Positions 54,944-64,000 of a DNA stretch of 64,000 nt are shown piece after piece. The first letter of the stretch is position 1. Each line of letters begins with the position of its first letter. The position numbers and the translations under genes are program-made. This DNA comes from Helicobacter sp. 11S02596-1. GTDB taxonomy: Bacteria > Campylobacterota > Campylobacteria > Campylobacterales > Helicobacteraceae. The stretch is from positions 35,864-99,863 of the forward strand of contig NZ_MLAM01000009.1 in the NCBI RefSeq assembly GCF_002272825.1, in the 5' to 3' direction. Under the pieces are notes generated by a model that was given only the letters and a program-made list of their open reading frames with translations, made no database searches and was not told the origin of the DNA.

Positions 54944-57900
54944 ATGCCAAAACGAAAAGATATAAAAACCATCCTTTTAGTCGGGTCTGGACCCATTGTA
55001 ATCGGGCAAGCTTGTGAGTTTGATTATTCCGGCACGCAAGCGGCAAAGACACTGAAATCTTTGGGTTATCGTGTTGTTCTTATCAATTCCAATCCTGCCA
55101 CCATTATGACCGATCCGGAATTTGCTGACCGCACGTATATCGAGCCTATCACCGAAGAAATCGTCGCTGATATTATCGCCAAAGAAAAAGTCGATGCGAT
55201 ACTCCCGACGATGGGCGGTCAAACGGCTTTAAATATCGCAATGAGTATGCACGAAAAAGGGATGCTTGATGGTGTGGAATTTTTGGGTGCAAAGCCCCAC
55301 GCTATCAAAAAAGGCGAAGATAGGCAGGCATTCAAAGAAGCGATGTTAAAAATCGGGATGGATTTGCCCAAAAGTCTTTATGCCTACAACGAAAATGAAG
55401 CCTTAGAAGCCGCTAAAGAAATCGGTTTTCCCCTCATCATCCGTGCGAGCTATACCCTTGCTGGCGGGGGCAGTGGGGTGGCGTATAACATCGATGAATT
55501 TAAGGTCTTAGCACAAAACGGGCTAGAAGCCTCACCCATCAATGAAATCCTCATTGAAGAATCGCTTTTGGGCTGGAAAGAATACGAAATGGAAGTGATT
55601 CGCGATCGGGCAGATAATTGTATCATCGTGTGTTCGATCGAGAATTTCGATCCGATGGGCGTGCATACTGGTGATAGCATAACCATCGCACCTGCTCTGA
55701 CCCTCACAGACAAAGAATACCAAAGAATGCGGGATGCGAGCTTTGCTATCTTGCGTGAGATCGGTGTCGATACGGGCGGGAGTAATGTGCAGTTTGCTAT
55801 CCACCCCACGACAGGCAGGATGATTGTTATCGAGATGAATCCCCGTGTGAGTCGGAGTTCAGCTCTCGCTTCAAAAGCTACAGGCTATCCGATTGCCAAG
55901 GTCGCCACGCTTTTGGCAGTGGGCTTTACACTTGATGAAATCAAAAATGACATCACGCAAACCCCAGCAAGCTTTGAGCCTAGCATTGATTATATCGTTA
56001 GCAAAATCCCCCGCTGGACCTTTGAGAAATTCCCCCAAGCTGATTCGACACTTTGCACATCGATGAAGAGTATCGGGGAAGTGATGGCGATTGGGGGGAA
56101 TTTTTGTGAGTCGATTCAAAAAGCACTCTGTAGCCTAGAAATCGGGCTTTGTGGCTTTGAAAGCGTGAGTTCTGATATGGATTTTATCCGCAAAGAAATC
56201 CGTCGCCCTAATGCCAATCGCCTGCTTTATCTCGCTGATGGTTTCCGTCAGGGCTTGAGCGTGGAGGATATTTATGAGTTGAGTCAGATTGATAGGTGGT
56301 TTTTGCAACAGATTTTTGAGATCGTCTCAAAAGAAGCAAGTATCACTTCAGAAATCTTGCACAATAAAAAAACAATGCGCCAGATAAAATCGATGGGCTT
56401 TAGCGATAAGATGATCGCCAAGCTCATCAGCAAAAATGAAAAAATGGATATGAGCGAGATTGAAGTTTATCACGCAAGGGTTCAGATGGGCGTGCAAGCC
56501 GTTTATGAGCAAGTCGATACCTGTGCGGCGGAATTTCCCTCGCTCACGCCTTATTTGTATTCGACGATATTGCCTGATGGATTTTTGCACGAGCATTTTG
56601 AGGCTTTCAATCAAAATGCCCTCCAAGCAAATGCCACCACCCCTACCAAACAAGCCCGCCCAAAGGTGATGATTATTGGCGGGGGACCCAATCGCATTGG
56701 GCAAGGTATTGAGTTTGATTATTGCTGTGTGCACGCAAGCTTTGCACTCGGGGATATGGGAGTAGAAAGCGTGATGTATAACTGCAATCCCGAGACCGTG
56801 AGCACCGATTATGACACCAGCGATACGCTTTATTTTGAGCCGATTGATTTTGAGCACGTGCGTATGGCAGTAGAGAGAGAAAATCCCGATGGTATCATCG
56901 TGCATTTTGGCGGGCAAACGCCCTTGAAACTCTCCAAAAACCTCACCAAAATCGGGGCAAAAATCATTGGAACAAGTGCGAAAGTCATCGACATCGCCGA
57001 AGATAGAGAAAAATTTGCTAGTTTTGTGAAGCAAAATAATCTCAGACAACCCGAAAATGGCGTGGCTTTCACCAAAGAAGAAGCGTATTTGATCGCTGAT
57101 AGGATAGGTTTCCCTGTGCTTGTGCGCCCTAGCTATGTGCTTGGCGGGCGGGCGATGCGTATCGTGCATAATAACGAGGATTTGCGTCTTTATATGCAAG
57201 AAGCTGTCAAAGTCAGCGAGGATTCGCCAGTTTTGATCGATAAATTTTTGCAAAAAGCCATTGAATTAGATGTCGATGCGATTTGTGATGGCAAAGATGT
57301 CTATATTGGCGGTGTGATGGAGCATATCGAGGAGGCGGGGATTCACTCGGGGGATTCGGCGAGTTCATTGCCTACGATCAATATTTCCCAAGCCCTATTA
57401 GAAGAAATCGAAGACACCACTGCCAAAATCGCTTTGAATCTCGGTGTCGTGGGTTTGATGAATGTGCAATACGCGATTTTTGAGGGCAAGCTTTATCTTA
57501 TCGAGGTCAATCCCCGTGCTAGCCGAAGCGTGCCGTTTGTGAGTAAAGCAACCGGCGTCCCGCTAGCCAAAGTCGCTACCCGAGTGATGTGGCAGGGAAA
57601 TCTCAAAGAAAGCTTGCAATATTACGACTCCTTTGATTTTGTGCGATTTGAACGAGGGGTTTATAAGCCCAAAAAGATGGATTATGTAACGCTTAAAGAG
57701 TCGGTATTTCCCTTTAATAAGCTTTATGGTGCGGATTTGTTGCTAGGTCCTGAGATGAAAAGCACGGGCGAGGTGATGGGGATTAGCAAAAAATTTGGCT
57801 TGAGCTTTGCTAAAAGCCAGATTGCTTGCAAAAATGCCTTGCCAAAATCAGGGCAAATATTTGTTTCTCTTAGCGATAGAGACAAGCTAGAAGCCTGCGA

Positions 57901-58249
57901 TATGGTGCGAAAATTCGTTGATTTGGGATTTTTTATCTGTGCGACAGAGGGGACACATCACGCTTTGGAGTCGCAAGGTATCCCATCAAGCAAGGTCCTA
58001 AAAATATCAGAAGGACGCCCTAATATCCAGGATTTGATGGCAAATGGCGAGATTGTGATGGCGATAAATACAAGCGATCACAAATCGAACAAAGAAGATG
58101 CCAAACTCATCCGCACCCAAGTGCTGAAAAATCAAATCTCGTATTTTACGACGCTCGCAGGCGCAGAGGTCGCAGCACTCGCACTCAAAGAAATGCAAGA
58201 AGCCAATGTCAATGAAGCCATCGCCTTGCAAGATTATCTGCGCTTATGA
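54944..58249 (+). CDS. carB: Carbamoyl-phosphate synthase large subunit
   Basis: CarB makes carbamoyl phosphate for arginine and pyrimidine synthesis. The 1101-residue product has the two homologous ATP-grasp halves (each starting with [10 protein letters not shown] or [11 protein letters not shown] and containing [10 protein letters not shown] / [10 protein letters not shown]), an oligomerisation domain between and the MGS-like allosteric domain at the end ([14 protein letters not shown]). Slightly longer than the 1070 of E. coli. The last codons overlap the Sua5-like start. Confidence 0.96.
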   Translation: MPKRKDIKTILLVGSGPIVIGQACEFDYSGTQAAKTLKSLGYRVVLINSNPATIMTDPEFADRTYIEPITEEIVADIIAKEKVDAILPTMGGQTALNIAMSMHEKGMLDGVEFLGAKPHAIKKGEDRQAFKEAMLKIGMDLPKSLYAYNENEALEAAKEIGFPLIIRASYTLAGGGSGVAYNIDEFKVLAQNGLEASPINEILIEESLLGWKEYEMEVIRDRADNCIIVCSIENFDPMGVHTGDSITIAPALTLTDKEYQRMRDASFAILREIGVDTGGSNVQFAIHPTTGRMIVIEMNPRVSRSSALASKATGYPIAKVATLLAVGFTLDEIKNDITQTPASFEPSIDYIVSKIPRWTFEKFPQADSTLCTSMKSIGEVMAIGGNFCESIQKALCSLEIGLCGFESVSSDMDFIRKEIRRPNANRLLYLADGFRQGLSVEDIYELSQIDRWFLQQIFEIVSKEASITSEILHNKKTMRQIKSMGFSDKMIAKLISKNEKMDMSEIEVYHARVQMGVQAVYEQVDTCAAEFPSLTPYLYSTILPDGFLHEHFEAFNQNALQANATTPTKQARPKVMIIGGGPNRIGQGIEFDYCCVHASFALGDMGVESVMYNCNPETVSTDYDTSDTLYFEPIDFEHVRMAVERENPDGIIVHFGGQTPLKLSKNLTKIGAKIIGTSAKVIDIAEDREKFASFVKQNNLRQPENGVAFTKEEAYLIADRIGFPVLVRPSYVLGGRAMRIVHNNEDLRLYMQEAVKVSEDSPVLIDKFLQKAIELDVDAICDGKDVYIGGVMEHIEEAGIHSGDSASSLPTINISQALLEEIEDTTAKIALNLGVVGLMNVQYAIFEGKLYLIEVNPRASRSVPFVSKATGVPLAKVATRVMWQGNLKESLQYYDSFDFVRFERGVYKPKKMDYVTLKESVFPFNKLYGADLLLGPEMKSTGEVMGISKKFGLSFAKSQIACKNALPKSGQIFVSLSDRDKLEACDMVRKFVDLGFFICATEGTHHALESQGIPSSKVLKISEGRPNIQDLMANGEIVMAINTSDHKSNKEDAKLIRTQVLKNQISYFTTLAGAEVAALALKEMQEANVNEAIALQDYLRL

Positions 58250-58686
58250 ATGCACGCTGGGTTTATCTGGCGCAAACAGACACGACAGCGGGGCTTTTGA
58301 GCCTAGATTTTGAAAGGTTAAACACCCTGAAAGAAAGATCGCCAAAACAGCCTGTTTTACTTGAGGTGGATTCATTATCGAGGCTCAAGACCCATCTGCG
58401 TGTGCCGGTGCGCTTCAAAAACCATCTCCGCAGAGCAAATAAAAGCACGTTTGTTTTTCCCAATCATCAAGCGTTTCGGGTAGTGCGTGATGAATCCCAT
58501 AGGGGCTTTTTGAAGCATTTTGGTTCGATGTATTCGACTTCAGCGAACAAAACAGGCTTGGCTTTTGACAAAAAGATAGCATTTCAGATGTGCGATGTTG
58601 TGGTTTTGGATGCTAGAGGGATTTTTTCTGGTGTGCCCTCAAAGATGTTTAAAATCAATCAATCTAAAATCATCAAAATGCGATGA
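58246..58686 (+). CDS. Short Sua5/YrdC-domain protein
   Basis: A 146-residue protein with an abbreviated YrdC fold: [11 protein letters not shown] near the N terminus (nucleotide-binding), [12 protein letters not shown] and STSANKTG, the family signature. Full-length Sua5/TsaC makes threonylcarbamoyl-AMP for tRNA t6A; the short form here lacks part of the domain and may be a divergent paralogue. Coupled to carB by ATGA, as I recall in H. pylori. Confidence 0.8.
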   Translation: MNARWVYLAQTDTTAGLLSLDFERLNTLKERSPKQPVLLEVDSLSRLKTHLRVPVRFKNHLRRANKSTFVFPNHQAFRVVRDESHRGFLKHFGSMYSTSANKTGLAFDKKIAFQMCDVVVLDARGIFSGVPSKMFKINQSKIIKMR

Positions 58687-58912
58687 ATTGGCAAAATCGT
58701 TCTAGCAACGTAAGCGAGCGTTGCCCTGCGAAGTGGTTTTCAGATTCAGTTTTTAAAATCAAGCAAGCATAATGAAAACCTTAGAAATTTATCTCGAATA
58801 TTCAAGCAAGCTTGAATATGAGATGGTTACTTTAGGAATGGAGACAGGCTTTGCCTGTCGGAATGGTCTTCAGATTCAGTTTTTAAACTGAATCGCATAA
58901 ACATCACAATGT
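58687..58912 (+). repeat. Structured repeat copy R8, best-preserved core
   Basis: Clean core: ATCTC-GA-ATATTCAAGC (58791-58807) pairs with GCTTGAATAT-GAGAT (58810-58824); linker TTACTTTAGGAATGG; ACAGGC-TTT-GCCTGT; linker GGTCTTCA; GATTCAGTTT-TT-AAACTGAATC. A partial second terminus with GGTTTTCAGATTC lies at 58734-58752. A 40-codon frame starts at 58772 but is not conserved in other copies. Confidence 0.8.
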
Positions 58913-59977
58913 CTTCAAAAATGCTTCAATCGCCCTGACTTCCTCATCATTTAAATGCAATTCCAACAAAAGCGGGGAGGTTTGCGGGAATAGCGGGTCT
59001 CGTGGATCAACACCACGGGGAGGTTTGGGGCGAAACATCCCGGCATTATAGCCATAAATCACCCGACGCAATGAGGGGAAAAGCCCATTGTGCATATAAG
59101 GCGCACTCTGGCTCACCCCACGCAATGAGGGCGTTTTGAACTTACCAATATCATCGGGATTTTTACTCACTTCATACCTACCAAGGTCTTGGTATTTGCG
59201 CCCATAATAGCTCAGCCCCAAATTGTGAAACTTCCCATCGCTTAGCGCTACGCCATTGTGGCAGTTGATACACCTTGCTTTGGTGCGAAAGAGATGGAGT
59301 CCATAGACTTCCTCATCGCTTAGGGCGTTTTTATCCCCAAGCAAAAACTTATCAAACCTCGTGCGTTTAGGCATTAGCGTGCGTTCATAGGTGGCGATGG
59401 CACGCCCGATTTGCTCCAAAGTAATCGGCGTGGTTTTAAAAACCTTGTAAAACGCCTTTTGATAGTGCTTATCGGCGTTGAGGCGTTCTGCGAGCTTTTG
59501 GAGGGGCATTGCCATCTCTGTGGGGTCTGCGATGGGTCCTAGGGCTTGGACTTCAAGATTTTTCGCCCGCCCATCCCAAAATTTTTCTTCTCCAAAGGCA
59601 CTCATCAGGACACTTTGGGCGTTTCGCCTGCCTTTTTGGGCATTATGCCCCAGAGAAAATCGCACATTATCAGCGTAGCCAAATTCTTTTTTGTGACAGC
59701 TCGCACACGAGATTTGCCCAGAAAGCGACAATCTAGGGTCATTAAAAAGCTCTTTGCCTAACGCTACTTTTTGCTTGGAGTAAGGATTATTTGGCGGGAA
59801 AGGCGGGGAAAGTGGCAAGGGGGCAAGCTCGTGAAAACTCACGCCCGCATCGATATTTGGGGCTTCCCAGAGACTAGGGGGACGCTGGTAGCTCTCACGG
59901 ATAGCCTCGATATTGCTAGGCAGAGCGGATAAAAAGCTCGCCCCTGCCAAAAAAAGCTTAAAAATCTTAAAATTCAT
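58904..59977 (-). CDS. Di-haem cytochrome c peroxidase (MauG/CcpA family)
   Basis: A 357-residue periplasmic protein with signal peptide (about 1-19) and two c-type haem sites, CASCHK and CINCHN. DPRLSLSGQISCASCH, FKTPSLRGV and APYMHNG are family motifs. Classical members reduce H2O2; MauG relatives oxidise partner proteins. The start at 59977 overlaps the end of the TonB receptor gene by 11 bases, so the two are coupled and likely share function. Repeat R8 touches its 3' end. Confidence 0.88.
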   Translation of the reverse strand: MNFKIFKLFLAGASFLSALPSNIEAIRESYQRPPSLWEAPNIDAGVSFHELAPLPLSPPFPPNNPYSKQKVALGKELFNDPRLSLSGQISCASCHKKEFGYADNVRFSLGHNAQKGRRNAQSVLMSAFGEEKFWDGRAKNLEVQALGPIADPTEMAMPLQKLAERLNADKHYQKAFYKVFKTTPITLEQIGRAIATYERTLMPKRTRFDKFLLGDKNALSDEEVYGLHLFRTKARCINCHNGVALSDGKFHNLGLSYYGRKYQDLGRYEVSKNPDDIGKFKTPSLRGVSQSAPYMHNGLFPSLRRVIYGYNAGMFRPKPPRGVDPRDPLFPQTSPLLLELHLNDEEVRAIEAFLKTL

Positions 59978-62648
59978 AACCGGCTTGTATCCAATAGGAT
60001 CTGCCCGCCTCGTAGGTGGGGGTGGTTTTTGTGCCACCTTTTGATGTTGCAATGGTCGCAGTGGTGATATTGAGATTATCGAGGAGATTGTAAATATCCA
60101 AATTCACAAAAAGCGTGTTTTTGCCCCAAAACTTCCCGCTCACCCCGATTTTGGTATCCCAGCTAAAGGCAACAGGAAAGGTAAAAATCTCGTATTTATC
60201 CAAGATAACGCCTGTGTCGGTGGCTTCCTTGTCGAAGCTTACAATATCTTGAAAGCTTGATTTGAGGCTAAAAAAGTTTGTCCAGCTAAGTTTTATGCGT
60301 GAAAATGTTACATCTGTGATAGTCGTGAGGCGAGTATTCCAGGGCTTTGCGAAGTTTTTTACGGGCAATTGAGTGATATCAATGACCTTGCCATCATAGA
60401 TGATATTTTTTTCTTTGGTTGCGCTTTTGTTGTAGTCTGTGAAATTGCTGTGGCTTTTGAAATAATCCGCACTGAATTGAAAATATTGCGAAATATTAAA
60501 AAACGTGATGGGCTTAGTGGTCGCCAGCGTGAGGGTGAAAATATCGCTATCGCTTTTGCCATTATTGAGGTAAATATAATAATAACTTGCGTAATCATCA
60601 CTGGTTGTCGTTGTTTTGCCAACTTTTATGGCAGTGGGATTTTTTACGTGGAGTTTGGTGATTTCATCTCTGGCTTGGCGATGGACATATTTAAATCCCG
60701 CTTCAAATCGCCAAAATTTCTGCGTAATCCCCGCAGTGAGTTCATCATTGTAGGGGATTTTGAGTTTGGAAAACTTGGTCCCGCTTTTCACACTTGAGTC
60801 CTTGACCCATTCTGCACTAGGGCCACTTCGTTTATAGGTGCTACTGAGGGCATCGATACCATCTGAAAGGCGGTAGCTAAAGATATTGCGTCCATAGTAG
60901 CGGTTATATCCCCCAAAAATATACGTGAGCCCATTGCCAAAGACATCCATATTGAGCGCGAGCCTTGGGGCGATGGTAAGCTTTTGCATATACGTATCCC
61001 CATCTAGGCGCACACCGGGGCGGAAGTTGAAACGCCAAAAATCAATGCTGTCTTGTAAATACAGCCCATAAGCGAAATTATCCAGATTGATTTTGCCTTT
61101 TTGATAGACATCGATGGAGTTAAAATATTGCCCCTTATTGTCTTTCCAAGTGGCTTGGTTTTTTTTGGGTGTGATAATATTCATATCCACTGGAGAAGCC
61201 GAGCAGTAGTCGGTTTCTGCGCAAGAATCTCCATCTTTTAGAGGTGTGTTAGATCGGGAAGCATTGGTGGATTCATTGGGGCGGGCATAATAGGCATTGG
61301 TATAATCGAGCAAAAATCCCGCAGAAAAGCCGTGGTGGGTGTGGAAAAGCTCAAATTTTTCAAAATCCATATCGCTACGATAGCTTAGCTTCCTCTGAAT
61401 GCTATCGACATTCCCCCACGCCCCCTCTATAGCCTGCTTTGCTCCCCAATTTTTTTCTGGGCTAGGAATCCAGTTTTTAAAATACTGCTTATCACTACGT
61501 CGGGAGTTGCTTTCATCGTTGTAGCTTAGGGTGTTGCTTAGTTGGGCAAAAGTGAAATGATAGTTTGCTTTTAGCGCAGCCTGCCAACCCCCTGAAACGA
61601 TAGAATAATACGAATCTTTGGCGTGATAAACGAAATATTTATTATCTTGCGGGGCATAGGTGAGGCTGGCTTCAAGGTCGAGATTTTCAACCCCCTTATA
61701 AACGCCTTTTAAAAAATAATTATCAATGCGCCGTTTGGTATCGCGTTTTTCTGGGATATTGTCTTTTTTGTTATAAACGTGCATTGGGATGGTTGATTGC
61801 GTGGTGGCAAAGCTAGCGATCAGCCCGATATTTTTGCTGACATACCCTTGTGCTTGCGCGCGGATATTTTGTTTGAAAAACTCTGGCTGATTGCCTATTG
61901 TGCTTGCGTATTCAAAACTTTCTTGCTGGCTTTCATCGATATGGTATTTTGTGAGTTTGGAGCTGGTGAATTGATAGGAGATTTTGGCTTTAAACTCAGT
62001 GCTTGGGTCTTTGGTCTTTGCGTTGATAACCCCACCTTCAAAACCCCCGTATTTGGCTGAAACATTGCTGTCAAACACCTCGATACTTTTGATGAGTGAG
62101 GCATCAATACCCAGCCCTTGGGAACGCCCGGGAACTAGCTGGAAGTGCGATGGAGGGGTATTAGCACCGGGATCAAGGTCGTTATTCATATTCACGCCAT
62201 CAAGCATAAAGCTGTTTTGATAAAACGTTGCGCCGTTGATGGAGACATTGGGCGGGTCGATTTCGCCGGGTGTTTTGGAACTGCGAAACGAATTATCAAA
62301 TTGCACGTTGGGGTGGGTGGTTAGAAAATCGGTGATTTGGGCATTTCCGGAGGTAAAAGCATTGAGAAATTGCTCGTTAATATTTACCCCCCCCCCCCCG
62401 CTCATATGATCATTAATCGCTTTGCTCGCTTGGACGCTGAGTTTGGGGAGTTGGTAGGATTTTTCATTTGTTGTTTGCCCGGTGGTTTGACCCATCGTTT
62501 GATCTTTTGTTTGATCTGTCTGGGATGATTGATTTGTCGGTGTTATCGGTGATGATGGGGGTTGCGAGGGTGCAGTTTCTCCAGCACTCAAGCTAAATGC
62601 CGTAATACCAAAAACACAGATAATAAAAAGAAAAGATGTTTTTATCAT
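59967..62648 (-). CDS. TonB-dependent receptor with poly-C/G tract (phase ON)
   Basis: An 893-residue outer-membrane receptor. Signal peptide about 1-22, then a Thr/Gln-rich linker with DQT and GQTT repeats (30-62), then LPKLSVQAS, a plug domain with FMLDGVNMNNDLDPG and VSAKYGGFEGGVINAKT, and a long 22-strand barrel ending in GYEF. A run of 13 C (G on the coding strand) encodes Gly84-Gly87 and part of Val88, and the frame is open here. The ligand is unknown; relatives of this long plug type import haem, metal complexes or other chelates. Confidence 0.9.
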   Translation of the reverse strand: MIKTSFLFIICVFGITAFSLSAGETAPSQPPSSPITPTNQSSQTDQTKDQTMGQTTGQTTNEKSYQLPKLSVQASKAINDHMSGGGGVNINEQFLNAFTSGNAQITDFLTTHPNVQFDNSFRSSKTPGEIDPPNVSINGATFYQNSFMLDGVNMNNDLDPGANTPPSHFQLVPGRSQGLGIDASLIKSIEVFDSNVSAKYGGFEGGVINAKTKDPSTEFKAKISYQFTSSKLTKYHIDESQQESFEYASTIGNQPEFFKQNIRAQAQGYVSKNIGLIASFATTQSTIPMHVYNKKDNIPEKRDTKRRIDNYFLKGVYKGVENLDLEASLTYAPQDNKYFVYHAKDSYYSIVSGGWQAALKANYHFTFAQLSNTLSYNDESNSRRSDKQYFKNWIPSPEKNWGAKQAIEGAWGNVDSIQRKLSYRSDMDFEKFELFHTHHGFSAGFLLDYTNAYYARPNESTNASRSNTPLKDGDSCAETDYCSASPVDMNIITPKKNQATWKDNKGQYFNSIDVYQKGKINLDNFAYGLYLQDSIDFWRFNFRPGVRLDGDTYMQKLTIAPRLALNMDVFGNGLTYIFGGYNRYYGRNIFSYRLSDGIDALSSTYKRSGPSAEWVKDSSVKSGTKFSKLKIPYNDELTAGITQKFWRFEAGFKYVHRQARDEITKLHVKNPTAIKVGKTTTTSDDYASYYYIYLNNGKSDSDIFTLTLATTKPITFFNISQYFQFSADYFKSHSNFTDYNKSATKEKNIIYDGKVIDITQLPVKNFAKPWNTRLTTITDVTFSRIKLSWTNFFSLKSSFQDIVSFDKEATDTGVILDKYEIFTFPVAFSWDTKIGVSGKFWGKNTLFVNLDIYNLLDNLNITTATIATSKGGTKTTPTYEAGRSYWIQAGYEF
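62387..62399 (-). repeat. Phase-variable poly-G tract (13 G on the coding strand)
   Basis: Thirteen uninterrupted C on the plus strand within codons 84-88 of the TonB receptor. One-base slippage would stop translation early; the present length keeps the frame. Confidence 0.85.
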
Positions 62649-62670
62649 TGGAATATTCCTTTTTAATTAA

Positions 62671-62689
62671 AATAATAATCATAATTATA
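62671..62689 (-). promoter_or_regulatory. Fur-box-like palindrome
   Basis: Plus-strand AATAATAATCATAATTATA matches 14 of 19 bases of the classical Fur consensus. It is 23-41 bases upstream of the receptor start, within the leader or core promoter. Confidence 0.6.
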
Positions 62690-62770
62690 GTTTTAATAAC
62701 TTTATCAAAACTGAGACATCAAAATTTTTGCAATATTTTCTTGGATTTTTATTCTTTATGCGGTCTGTTT

Positions 62771-62937
62771 GAAGGGAATCTAGCCCGCAGTAAAGGGATT
62801 AGAGATAGGTAAATGGGCTTGCGGGTGAAATTTCTTTTGCAATTGAAATCGTTTAGTATTTTTAGCAACGTTGCAAGATTAAGCGTCTTGCGGAGTGGTC
62901 TTCAGATTCACGCTAGTGAATCGATTGGAAAATGATA
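62771..62937 (+). repeat. Structured repeat copy R9
   Basis: Arms CCCGCA and TGCGGG, then GGGTGAAATTTCTTTTGC shared with R3, then AGTGGTCTTCAGATTCAC-GCTA-GTGAATCG, an intact last hairpin. The middle hairpin GCAACGTTGC is present. Lies upstream of tRNA-Phe. Confidence 0.68.
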
Positions 62938-63019
62938 GACTTAAGTTATTTTTCAAGGGTTTTTTGGCATAATTTTGCTTCTTTTTAGTTTAGCTTTTTT
63001 AATACCTCTTTAGAACTTT

Positions 63020-63095
63020 GGCTTGATAGCTCAGTCGGTAGAGCAGGAGACTGAAAATCTCCGTGTCGGTGGTTCGATTCCGCCTCAAGCCACCA
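63020..63095 (+). tRNA. tRNA-Phe(GAA)
   Basis: Acceptor GGCTTGA/TCAAGCC, anticodon stem GGAGA/TCTCC with loop CTGAAAA (anticodon GAA), encoded CCA. Stand-alone gene; a CATAAT -10-like box lies about 50 bases upstream. Confidence 0.95.
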
Positions 63096-63171
63096 CGCAT
63101 TGTTAAAAATAAACATTATCCCCGCAGTAAAAAATGATTTTTGATGATTTTTAGAAGATGAAAATGTATTG

Positions 63172-63198
63172 ATGGATAGAGCGGTTTTCTCTATCCAT
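63172..63198. terminator. Hairpin between tRNA-Phe and the convergent DUF1104 gene
   Basis: Ten-bp stem ATGGATAGAG/CTCTATCCAT with a 7-base loop. Placed between two convergent genes it could end both transcripts, but the T-runs that follow are weak, particularly on the minus strand. Confidence 0.5.
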
Positions 63199-63209
63199 TT
63201 GTAGGCTAA

Positions 63210-63608
63210 TTATTTTTTTGAGTTTTTCTCGTCCATATCGCATTTATGGTGTTTGTGATGCTTGTGTTCAAGACCACTTTCTTTCAACTCTTTCTTAGTC
63301 ATTGTCTTTCTTTTTTCTTCCATTGCTTTTTTGATGGCTTGTTTTCTTTCTCGAAATTCTTTCAAGGTCATTTTGTCTGTATTTTTTTCCATCGCTTCTT
63401 CAAGCTTTTTATGGAAATCCTTTGCCTGCTCTTTTGTCATTGTCTGCATTCGTTTGTGTAATTCGATTTTATAGTCAGGGAAATCTTTTGGAGCGACAAC
63501 GCCCGACATTTTGATCAAATCATCGTTGCTTTGCTTAGAAAAGTCAGCACCGAAAGCAAATGAAGCACAAACTGCCCCCGCTAAAACCATTGACGTGAAT
63601 TTATTCAT
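63210..63608 (-). CDS. DUF1104 periplasmic protein with His-rich tail
   Basis: A 132-residue protein with a signal peptide (about 1-21, AGAVCASFAFGA). The body is a helical, highly charged region (LHKRMQTMTKEQAKDFHKKL), the DUF1104 pattern found in Helicobacter and Campylobacter. The C terminus HKHHKHHKCD could bind Ni, Zn or Cu. AAGGAC precedes the start. Function not established; a metal role is inference from the His cluster. Confidence 0.8.
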   Translation of the reverse strand: MNKFTSMVLAGAVCASFAFGADFSKQSNDDLIKMSGVVAPKDFPDYKIELHKRMQTMTKEQAKDFHKKLEEAMEKNTDKMTLKEFRERKQAIKKAMEEKRKTMTKKELKESGLEHKHHKHHKCDMDEKNSKK

Positions 63609-63688
63609 CTTTTTGTCCTTTTGATTTAAGATAGGCAGGGATTATAAGTTTCTAACGTGAATTATGTGTTAATTCTCTTTTTATCTAT

Positions 63689-64000
63689 TTTCTACTCGAT
63701 TCAGTTCTTTAAACTGAATCGCAAGACCACTCACGGGAGCTAAGCTCCCGTTCGTTCCTAAAGTATGGGGTTATTCCCAGCTACCGCTGGTCATCAACCT
63801 AGTTTTATAGGTTTCGCAGGTTTGGAATCACTAACAAAAAAGCTATCTACGCCATTTAATCCTGCATTGCATTGGGGGCGTGCAGGGAGAGCAGGGGTTT
63901 AAAGGGGTGAGCGGGGGGCGCTTCGCAAGTCAGCCCCCCAGCACCCCTTTCTAGCTAGTATAAGAAAAAATAACTAGTCGCACGGCTATGGAAAAGAATC
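63689..64000 (-). repeat. Structured repeat copy R10, long form, cut by the window end
   Basis: On the minus strand it is homologous to R6: long hairpin AAAGGGGTG/CACCCCTTT (63901-63909, 63942-63950) with a different inner stem (GCGGGGGGC/GCCCCCC), then GGTTGATGACCAGCGGTAGC, CTTTAGGAACG, CGGGAGC-TTA-GCTCCCG, GGTCTTGCGATTCAGTTT...AACTGAATCGAGT. It continues beyond the window. Confidence 0.75.

Noticed and set aside
56348..57253. 301-codon frame opposite carB
   Set aside because: Antisense shadow of a fully conserved gene.
58772..58897. 40-codon frame MKTLEIYLEYSS... in repeat R8
   Set aside because: Equivalent positions in R1, R4 and R7 are closed by early stops; conservation is of hairpins, not of codons.
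1..64000. CRISPR array, prophage or complete insertion sequence
   Set aside because: No regularly spaced direct repeats, transposase, integrase or phage structural gene was seen; the repeats present are hairpin-rich and irregularly spaced.

Overview
The window is a chromosomal segment of a Helicobacter species other than H. pylori (phylum Campylobacterota). The protein repertoire is Helicobacter-like: Opr-type porin, Mqo-type malate:quinone oxidoreductase, RdxA/FrxA-type nitroreductase, DUF1104 protein, KefB and PepF side by side. As far as I remember the H. pylori gene map, several blocks keep its gene order: tatB-tatC-queA-rsmG; serS-TPR protein-uvrD-flgA-ubiX-coaD-tmk-comF; hypothetical-pepF-kefB; carB-Sua5-like. 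Non-pylori traits are the complete selenocysteine insertion set (selC, selA, selB) and a catecholate-siderophore-type receptor with a periplasmic esterase. Genes are packed tightly, often with ATGA or TGATG overlaps, and leaders carry AAAGGA-like ribosome sites.

Layout. 1-7.6 kb: porin, feoB, a Pro-His-Arg-Arg tRNA cluster behind a strong sigma70 promoter, then selC (minus) divergent from selA-selB (plus). 7.6-12.9 kb (minus): two DUF805 membrane proteins, tRNA-Ser, two small proteins, rsmG, queA, tatC, tatB. 13.1-23 kb (plus): serS, TPR protein, uvrD, flgA, a 1-kb block of structured repeats, ubiX, coaD, tmk, comF-like. 23-30 kb (minus): a metal-uptake operon (lipoprotein NlpC/P60, znuA, znuC, mqo, znuB, small membrane protein, outer-membrane barrel) preceded by an ArsC/Spx-like gene and a low-molecular-weight phosphatase. 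30-34.4 kb: metallophosphoesterase, hisS, waaF, flavin reductase. 34.4-41.7 kb (minus): a probable flagellar co-factor behind a sigma54-type promoter, several conserved hypotheticals, pepF, kefB. 41.8-47.8 kb (plus): coiled-coil protein, sensor kinase, response regulator, rho, murI.

47.9-64 kb is the accessory part. It holds a TonB-dependent siderophore receptor split by a G10 tract (phase OFF) with its esterase, a YafQ-type toxin-antitoxin pair, FlgG-like, an RdxA-like nitroreductase, carB, a Sua5-like gene, a second TonB-dependent receptor carrying a 13-base C/G tract (phase ON) fused operonically to a di-haem peroxidase, tRNA-Phe, and a His-rich DUF1104 protein. Both receptors have Fur-box-like palindromes in their leaders.

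The most unusual signal is a dispersed repeat family in nearly every long intergenic gap of the accessory part and after flgA. Each copy is a string of hairpins separated by conserved linkers (ACTTTAGGA and GGTCTTCAGATTC). Stem sequences differ between copies but pairing is retained, which points to a selected or transposition-relevant DNA/RNA structure rather than to coding sequence.
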